Below are positions 7,301 to 12,123 of a stretch of 12,123 nt of DNA, piece after piece. The stretch covers positions 1 through 12,123 of the forward strand of contig CANLAY010000014.1 in assembly GCA_947488635.1 (NCBI GenBank). The letters run 5' to 3'. A program made the position numbers and the translations under genes. This stretch comes from Candidatus Nanopelagicaceae bacterium. Lineage in GTDB: Bacteria; Actinomycetota; Actinomycetes; Nanopelagicales; Nanopelagicaceae. Below the pieces are notes generated by a model that made no database searches, was not told where the DNA came from, and saw only the letters and a program-made list of their open reading frames with translations. Numbering within the stretch: position 1 is the first letter of the stretch; every line of letters begins with the position of its first letter.

Positions 7301-7924
7301 CGTTCGCTCTCCTTGCTCGGCAAGATCAACCCGTTGGCACTTGAGGAATACACATCTCTTGAAGAGCGCTTGAAGTTCTTAGCTGAGCAACTCGAAGATT
7401 TGAAGAATACTCGCAGAGACCTCTTGGATATTGTCAAAGAAGTTGATGATCGTGTTCAGCAGATCTTCATGGAAGCATTCGAAGCCACTGCTGAACAGTT
7501 TGAAACTATCTTCGCTCGGCTATTCCCAGGTGGCGATGGTCGCTTGATTCTGACCAACCCAGATGACTTGTTAAATAGTGGTGTCGATGTTGAAGCTCGC
7601 CCACCTGGAAAGCGGATTAAGCGTCTTTCCCTGCTCTCTGGTGGTGAAAAGTCCTTAACTGCCGTTGCGATGTTGATCGCAATCTTTAAAGCACGTCCAA
7701 GTCCGTTCTATGTCTTGGATGAAGTTGAAGCAGCCCTTGATGATGTCAACCTAGGTCGTCTATTAGGCGTGCTTGAAGAACTGCGCGAAACATCGCAGCT
7801 AATCATCATTACTCACCAGAAGCGCACGATGGAAATTGCGGATGCTCTTTATGGCGTAACCATGCGTGGTGACGGTGTAACTGAAGTTATCTCGCAACGT
7901 CTGCGCGAATCAAATAACGAATAA
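4388..7924 (+). CDS. smc: Chromosome segregation protein SMC
   Basis: Large ATPase (1178 residues) that dimerises through a hinge and extrudes DNA loops to organise and segregate the chromosome. The ABC head is split across the two ends. Walker A is at 31-38 (GPNGSGKS), followed by TWVMGEQGAKSLRGGK. The signature LSGGE is at 1083-1087, Walker B FYVLDE at 1107-1112 with catalytic E1112, and the H-loop IITHQ follows. The middle is two Glu/Ala/Arg-rich coiled-coil arms around a globular hinge at about 500-650, which contains NGAAALLREPRGLATLG, GWENAVAAALG and an ARGGS motif near its end. Length is normal. The start is GTG at 4388, where the conserved YLKSITLKGFKSF begins. Partners scpA and scpB are not in the window. 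It follows mutM and precedes ftsY, the usual actinobacterial order. Confidence 0.97.
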   Translation: MYLKSITLKGFKSFASSTTLRLEPGITCVVGPNGSGKSNVVDALTWVMGEQGAKSLRGGKMEDVIFAGTSGRSPLGRAEVSVTIDNSDGALPIDYAEVTISRILFRSGQSEYQINGEASRLLDIQELLSDSGIGREMHVIVGQGQLDAILMATPEERRGFIEEAAGVLKHRKRKEKALRKLDSMQTNMARVQDLTVELRRQLKPLGRQAEVAKKAATIQADLRDAKLRLLADDYIELSKTLTAEVADETALREKRSLVEAELNEVRRREEELDSQAAFDSPRLVKAQETFYQLNSLREKFRGTQSLAQERSRFLAEEAEEARTAGRDPVALEAEAQNLRGEESQLQTVVQLSRTNLSEASQALVAAEAVLVAEENRIAAALRAIADQREGTARQEGHIKSLAARLDAISEEIARLTKARDEAANRRDLAQREYAAHELEIASADSGELGLDAAFESAKSALANSRDEHQKLVDAERIADRSRNALESKLEALELSAQSRNGAAALLREPRGLATLGSLASLIEIDAGWENAVAAALGQLADAIVVQDISAAITALSTLRSEDLGQADVLVHHNQGANSVALAGGLTSITAHIRSSSVSDLISDLLGKTVVSETAAQAADILRNHPELTVVTRDGDFFTKSRARGGSKNINSLIEVKALIEKLRGELQTITNECDRLKFAINSAALEIDSKQSAFDVALSKLNESDARIAAITEQLAVAGQHMKSATAEVERLNSAITETTTVKSRDEGELQSAQSQLTQSGEIANPDHSQADALRERVSGLRTTEVEARLAVRTSEERLDSLAARIKALVEAAVTEREASERAVSRRGARARGAVISQAIAEAAYEALIHIERSIAKAATQRAALEEARSIREGETLSARARNRELAAELEVLTSSVHKDEIARAEQRMRIEQLESKAVEELGIDTETLVNEYGPDNDVPTFIENEAGEIITTELIPYRRDQQEKRLAATERSLSLLGKINPLALEEYTSLEERLKFLAEQLEDLKNTRRDLLDIVKEVDDRVQQIFMEAFEATAEQFETIFARLFPGGDGRLILTNPDDLLNSGVDVEARPPGKRIKRLSLLSGGEKSLTAVAMLIAIFKARPSPFYVLDEVEAALDDVNLGRLLGVLEELRETSQLIIITHQKRTMEIADALYGVTMRGDGVTEVISQRLRESNNE

Positions 7925-7950
7925 GCAGAGATGTATAGGCGCCGTTAACC

Positions 7951-8796
7951 ATGGGCTTCTTTAAAAAGTTTCTCTCTAAAGTCACTCGCACCTCATCCAT
8001 AACAGCTGCTGATTGGGATGAGCTTTATAGTGAATTAATTGCCTCAGACTTAGGTGCATCGTTAACCGATGCCATCTTGGCTGCTGCTAAGAAAAGTAAA
8101 TCCGAAGAACCCCTTGAAGCTATTCGTGAAGCGCTAACGGCGTTGCTTAGTTCTAAGCCACGCACATTGGATATTTCAGAGACTGGCTTAACTACAATTT
8201 TAGTTATTGGCGTCAATGGCACGGGTAAGACAACCTCAGTTGCCAAGTTAGCTGCAAATATTTCAAGCGATGGCAACCGAGTGTTGCTAGGGGCTGCTGA
8301 TACTTTTCGTGCAGCAGCCGTTGAACAATTACAAACTTGGGCAACGCGTATCGGGCTAACTGTTATCACTGGAAAACCAAATGGCGAACCAGCAGCTGTG
8401 GCATTTGATAGCGCTACTAAAGCGATTGCTGATAATTATCAATATTTAGTAATTGATACGGCAGGTAGATTGCAGAACAAAGCAGATCTCATGGCCGAGC
8501 TAGGCAAAATTAAACGAGTAATTGAAAAAGTCACGCCAGTCAATGAAGTGCTATTGGTAGTAGATGCAACGACTGGTCAAAATGGTTTGAGCCAAGCGAA
8601 ATTATTTTCAGAGGCAGTTGAAGTTACTGGCATTGTTTTAACTAAGTTAGATGGCAGCGCACGAGGCGGTATTGCCCTTGCGATTGAACATGAGCTTGAT
8701 CTGCCGATTAAATGGATCGGCACAGGGGAGGCCATAGGCGACCTCACGCCCTTTGACCCGGAAATTTACATAACTGGCATTTTGGACGCGCAATAA
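7951..8796 (+). CDS. ftsY: Signal recognition particle receptor FtsY, minimal form
   Basis: SRP-receptor GTPase that docks SRP-ribosome complexes at the membrane by forming a GTP-dependent heterodimer with Ffh. The 281 residues are just an NG domain. G1 is GVNGTGKTT (87-95), G2 DTFRAAAVEQL (117-127), G3 DTAGR (169-173), G4 TKLD (231-234), and GTGE at 257-260 is followed by the DLTPFDPE closing motif. The acidic or membrane-anchoring N-terminal extension found in many FtsY proteins is absent. The protein opens MGFFKKFLSKV, an amphipathic basic helix that could serve as the lipid-binding element. There is no Shine-Dalgarno sequence in the 26-nt gap after smc. The start is taken from the conserved amphipathic helix; a longer N-terminus would have to run back into the end of smc. 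Confidence 0.94.
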   Translation: MGFFKKFLSKVTRTSSITAADWDELYSELIASDLGASLTDAILAAAKKSKSEEPLEAIREALTALLSSKPRTLDISETGLTTILVIGVNGTGKTTSVAKLAANISSDGNRVLLGAADTFRAAAVEQLQTWATRIGLTVITGKPNGEPAAVAFDSATKAIADNYQYLVIDTAGRLQNKADLMAELGKIKRVIEKVTPVNEVLLVVDATTGQNGLSQAKLFSEAVEVTGIVLTKLDGSARGGIALAIEHELDLPIKWIGTGEAIGDLTPFDPEIYITGILDAQ

Positions 8797-8910
8797 GCTG
8801 ATCTTTTAACGCCCACGTAACATTTCGGGCGAATTCCTGTAATCAGTTTGAGAGAGATTACCGCCATCTCAAAGGCGAGAATCGGACAAACTCTTCGAAG
8901 GTGATTATTT
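8797..8910 (+). promoter_or_regulatory. amt leader with repeat elements and alternative hairpins
   Basis: This 114-nt stretch is the longest gap in the window. GTAAC (8817-8821) and GTAAT (8839-8843) are 22 nt apart. GTAATC (8839-8844) is also repeated inverted as GATTAC (8856-8861) across 11 nt. TAACAT (8818-8823) could be a -10 box but has no -35. Three short stems are possible: CGCCC/GGGCG (8810-8814 with 8827-8831), GAGAT/ATCTC (8854-8858 with 8866-8870) and CGCC/GGCG (8862-8865 with 8874-8877). The last two cannot form together. CTTCGAAG (8893-8900) is a palindrome that runs into the ribosome site AAGGTGA (8898-8904), 6 nt before the amt ATG. A nitrogen-regulated promoter or leader is a reasonable inference, but no known riboswitch is recognised. 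Confidence 0.5.
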
Positions 8911-10541
<1,631 letters not shown>

Positions 10542-10553
10542 CCGCTAGATGAT

Positions 10554-10582
10554 TTAGCTAGAGGGGTCGCAATTAGTAGGAT
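10554..10582 (+). promoter_or_regulatory. Candidate promoter of ffh giving a leaderless mRNA
   Basis: The 47-nt glnB-ffh gap contains TTAGCT (10554-10559) and TAGGAT (10577-10582) separated by 17 nt. TAGGAT is a good actinobacterial -10 (TANNNT with A at position 5). The ffh ATG begins 7 nt after its last base, exactly where transcription would start. No purine-rich ribosome site is properly spaced. The GGGG right before the ATG is 2 nt away, too close to act as one. This is the best supported of the three leaderless candidates. Confidence 0.55.
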
Positions 10583-10588
10583 GGGGCT

Positions 10589-12046
10589 ATGTTCGAGTCT
10601 CTTGGCAATCGGTTCAGCAGCGCATTTGCATCGCTGCGATCACGTGGAAAGTTATCTAATTCAGATATCTCAAATGTTTGCCAAGAGATTCGACAAGCTT
10701 TACTAGATGCCGACGTATCTTTATCGGTAGTTGAAGAGTTTGTCAGCAAAATTGAAGTTCAGGCAAAAGCGGTCCTTATCGATCTGCAAGCGGGTTCTAA
10801 TCAAGCCCAAGTAATATTTGAAATCGTTAACAAAGAACTTGTTGAATTACTCGGCAGCCAAGCTCGTCGAGTTCGCTTAGCAAAAGTAGCTCCAACGGTA
10901 ATCATGTTGGCTGGTTTGCAAGGCGCTGGTAAAACGACTTTGGCCGGAAAGCTGGCCAAGTATTTTGGCGACCAGGGCGATACCCCAATCTTGGTTGCTT
11001 CGGATTTACAACGCCCGAACGCAGTAACTCAATTACAGGTGGTTGGTCAGAACGCCGGTATCCCAGTGTTTGCACCTCAGCCAGGTAATGGTGTCGGCAA
11101 TCCAGTAGAAGTTGCACGCGAAGGTATTGCATTCGCCAAAGCAAAACTTCACAACATTGTAATTGTTGATACTGCAGGTCGCCTGGGCGTCGATGAAGAG
11201 TTAATGCAAGAAGCCAAAAATATTCGTGATGCAATATCACCTCATGAAATTCTCTTTGTAGTCGATGCCATGACCGGTCAAGATGCTGTTCGCACAGCGC
11301 AAGCATTTCAAGATGGCGTTGGTTTCGATGGGGTAGTGCTGACTAAGTTAGACGGTGATGCACGAGGTGGCGCAGCACTCTCAATCGTTACGCAAACTGG
11401 CAAGCCGATTATGTTTGCTTCTACCGGTGAAAAATTAGCAGACTTTGATTTATTCCATCCCGATCGCATGGCTTCGCGCATCTTAGGTATGGGCGATGTT
11501 GCAACGCTAGCCGAACAAGCAAAGAAGGCATTTAGTGGCGAAGGCGCTGCGAAGATGGAAGAAAAATTTGCACGCGGCGATGACTTCACTCTCGAAGATT
11601 TCCTAGAACAGATTTCAGCCATGTCAAAGATGGGTTCAATGGGCAAGATCTTGGGCATGTTGCCTGGCGCCGGTGCCATGAAGAAACAGATCGAAAACTT
11701 TGATGAATCTGAAATCGTGCGCACCAAGGCAATTGTGCAATCGATGACACCAACTGAGCGCCGCGATCCAAAAGTTCTAAATGGGTCGCGTCGTGCTCGT
11801 ATTGCAGCGGGTAGTGGTCGCCAAGTATCTGAAGTGAATTCATTAGTTGAACGCTTCACTGGGGCTCAGAAAATGATGAAGCAGATGCGAAACGGCAAAG
11901 TTCCTGCGGGCATGCCGGCTGGCATGGGACTTCCGCCAGGGGCTGCAATCCCAGGTATGAGCGCGCCAAATAAGGGCAATCAGCCGCCTAAGAAGAAATC
12001 TCGCTCTGGAAACCCCGCTAAACGCGCTCTTGAAGAGCAGGGCTAG
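10589..12046 (+). CDS. ffh: Signal recognition particle protein Ffh (SRP54)
   Basis: GTPase subunit of SRP that binds signal sequences of nascent membrane proteins and, with 4.5S RNA, brings ribosomes to FtsY. It has 485 residues. The N domain is about 1-95. The G domain has G1 GLQGAGKTT (109-117), G2 DLQRPNAVTQL (139-149, the actinobacterial form), G3 DTAGR (194-198) and G4 TKLDGDARGG (252-261). The methionine-rich M domain is about 330-433, with the SMGKILGMLPGAGAMKK finger loop (350-366) and the RNA-binding NGSRRARIAAGSG motif (398-410). After that comes a Gly/Pro/Met-rich low-complexity tail and a basic end (KKKSRSGNPAKRA). FtsY, its partner, is encoded upstream across amt-glnB. It probably has its own leaderless promoter. 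All key motifs are intact. Confidence 0.97.
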   Translation: MFESLGNRFSSAFASLRSRGKLSNSDISNVCQEIRQALLDADVSLSVVEEFVSKIEVQAKAVLIDLQAGSNQAQVIFEIVNKELVELLGSQARRVRLAKVAPTVIMLAGLQGAGKTTLAGKLAKYFGDQGDTPILVASDLQRPNAVTQLQVVGQNAGIPVFAPQPGNGVGNPVEVAREGIAFAKAKLHNIVIVDTAGRLGVDEELMQEAKNIRDAISPHEILFVVDAMTGQDAVRTAQAFQDGVGFDGVVLTKLDGDARGGAALSIVTQTGKPIMFASTGEKLADFDLFHPDRMASRILGMGDVATLAEQAKKAFSGEGAAKMEEKFARGDDFTLEDFLEQISAMSKMGSMGKILGMLPGAGAMKKQIENFDESEIVRTKAIVQSMTPTERRDPKVLNGSRRARIAAGSGRQVSEVNSLVERFTGAQKMMKQMRNGKVPAGMPAGMGLPPGAAIPGMSAPNKGNQPPKKKSRSGNPAKRALEEQG

Positions 12047-12087
12047 GCTCCCGCTCGATTTCGTATCTGAGCCTGAAACTGGCAAGA

Positions 12088-12117
12088 TTGACCTCCTGTG
12101 ACGGGGCCCTCTATCCC
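12088..12117 (+). promoter_or_regulatory. Possible promoter for the gene downstream of the window
   Basis: The 77 nt after ffh contain no gene. TTGACC (12088-12093), the best -35 match in the window, is followed after 18 nt by TATCCC (12112-12117), which has only the first two -10 bases. CGGGG (12102-12106) can pair with CCCCG (12115-12119) across 8 nt, but no T-tract follows within the window, so a terminator is not supported. In actinobacteria rpsP usually lies downstream of ffh, which would suit a strong promoter. Confidence 0.3.
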
Positions 12118-12123
12118 CGGAAC

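Noticed and set aside
7934..7942. TATAGG or TAGGCG before ftsY as another leaderless -10 box
   Set aside because: Neither ends in the T required by TANNNT, the spacing to the ATG is off by a few bases, and no -35 is visible.
8810..8831. CGCCC/GGGCG hairpin after ftsY as an intrinsic terminator
   Set aside because: The stem is only 5 bp with a 12-nt loop and is not followed by a T-tract. It is kept only as part of the amt leader description.
10544..10558. GCTA/TAGC stem in the glnB-ffh gap as a terminator
   Set aside because: Four A/T-containing pairs are too weak and no T-run follows. The region is better explained by the ffh promoter.
11308..11859. 183-codon open frame on the - strand inside ffh
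   Set aside because: It runs opposite to the conserved G4 and M-domain region of Ffh, has no recognisable motif and no ribosome site of its own. A shadow frame.

Overview
The window is a compact run of bacterial housekeeping genes, all on the + strand. I read it as a low-to-mid GC actinobacterium. The gene order recG - rsmD - coaD - sepIVA-like - yceD - rpmF - rnc - mutM - smc - ftsY - amt - glnB - ffh is a classic actinobacterial order, matching from memory the Streptomyces and Mycobacterium loci. The protein details agree: a DLEQRREGD-type RecG C-terminus, LDEVEAALDD in SMC, DLQRPNAV in Ffh, and a SepIVA-like coiled-coil protein next to YceD. GC looks to be in the mid to upper 40s by eye, which is low for the phylum. 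With the tight spacing and short FtsY, this suggests a streamlined aquatic lineage such as the freshwater acI/Nanopelagicales. That lineage call is inference.

Layout. Positions 1-978 hold the 3' end of recG (DNA repair helicase) and rsmD (16S rRNA methyltransferase). Positions 1030-2594 hold coaD (CoA synthesis), a short SepIVA-like coiled-coil protein and a YceD/DUF177 protein. Positions 2668-4361 hold rpmF (L32, a small GTG-start gene), rnc (RNase III) and mutM (Fpg glycosylase), which overlap one another. Positions 4388-8796 hold smc and ftsY. Positions 8797-10541 hold a 114-nt leader followed by the nitrogen pair amt-glnB. Positions 10589-12046 hold ffh, and the last 77 nt are non-coding. 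Gaps between genes are mostly 2-75 nt. I found no tRNA, rRNA, CRISPR array, insertion sequence, convincing intrinsic terminator or broken gene.

How the genes work together. YceD and L32 are linked to ribosome and rRNA production, RsmD and RNase III to rRNA modification and processing. FtsY and Ffh are the two GTPases of co-translational membrane targeting. SMC and the SepIVA-like protein serve chromosome organisation and probably cell-envelope growth or division. Amt and GlnB form an ammonium-uptake and nitrogen-sensing pair.

The more interesting signals are small. Three starts (coaD, smc, ffh) have a TANNNT -10 box 6-7 nt upstream, which predicts leaderless mRNAs. The amt leader has repeated GTAA(C/T) elements and mutually exclusive hairpins. 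glnD is absent between glnB and ffh. FtsY and the SepIVA-like protein are shorter than usual. I see no evidence of a novel multi-gene system; this looks like ordinary core genome.
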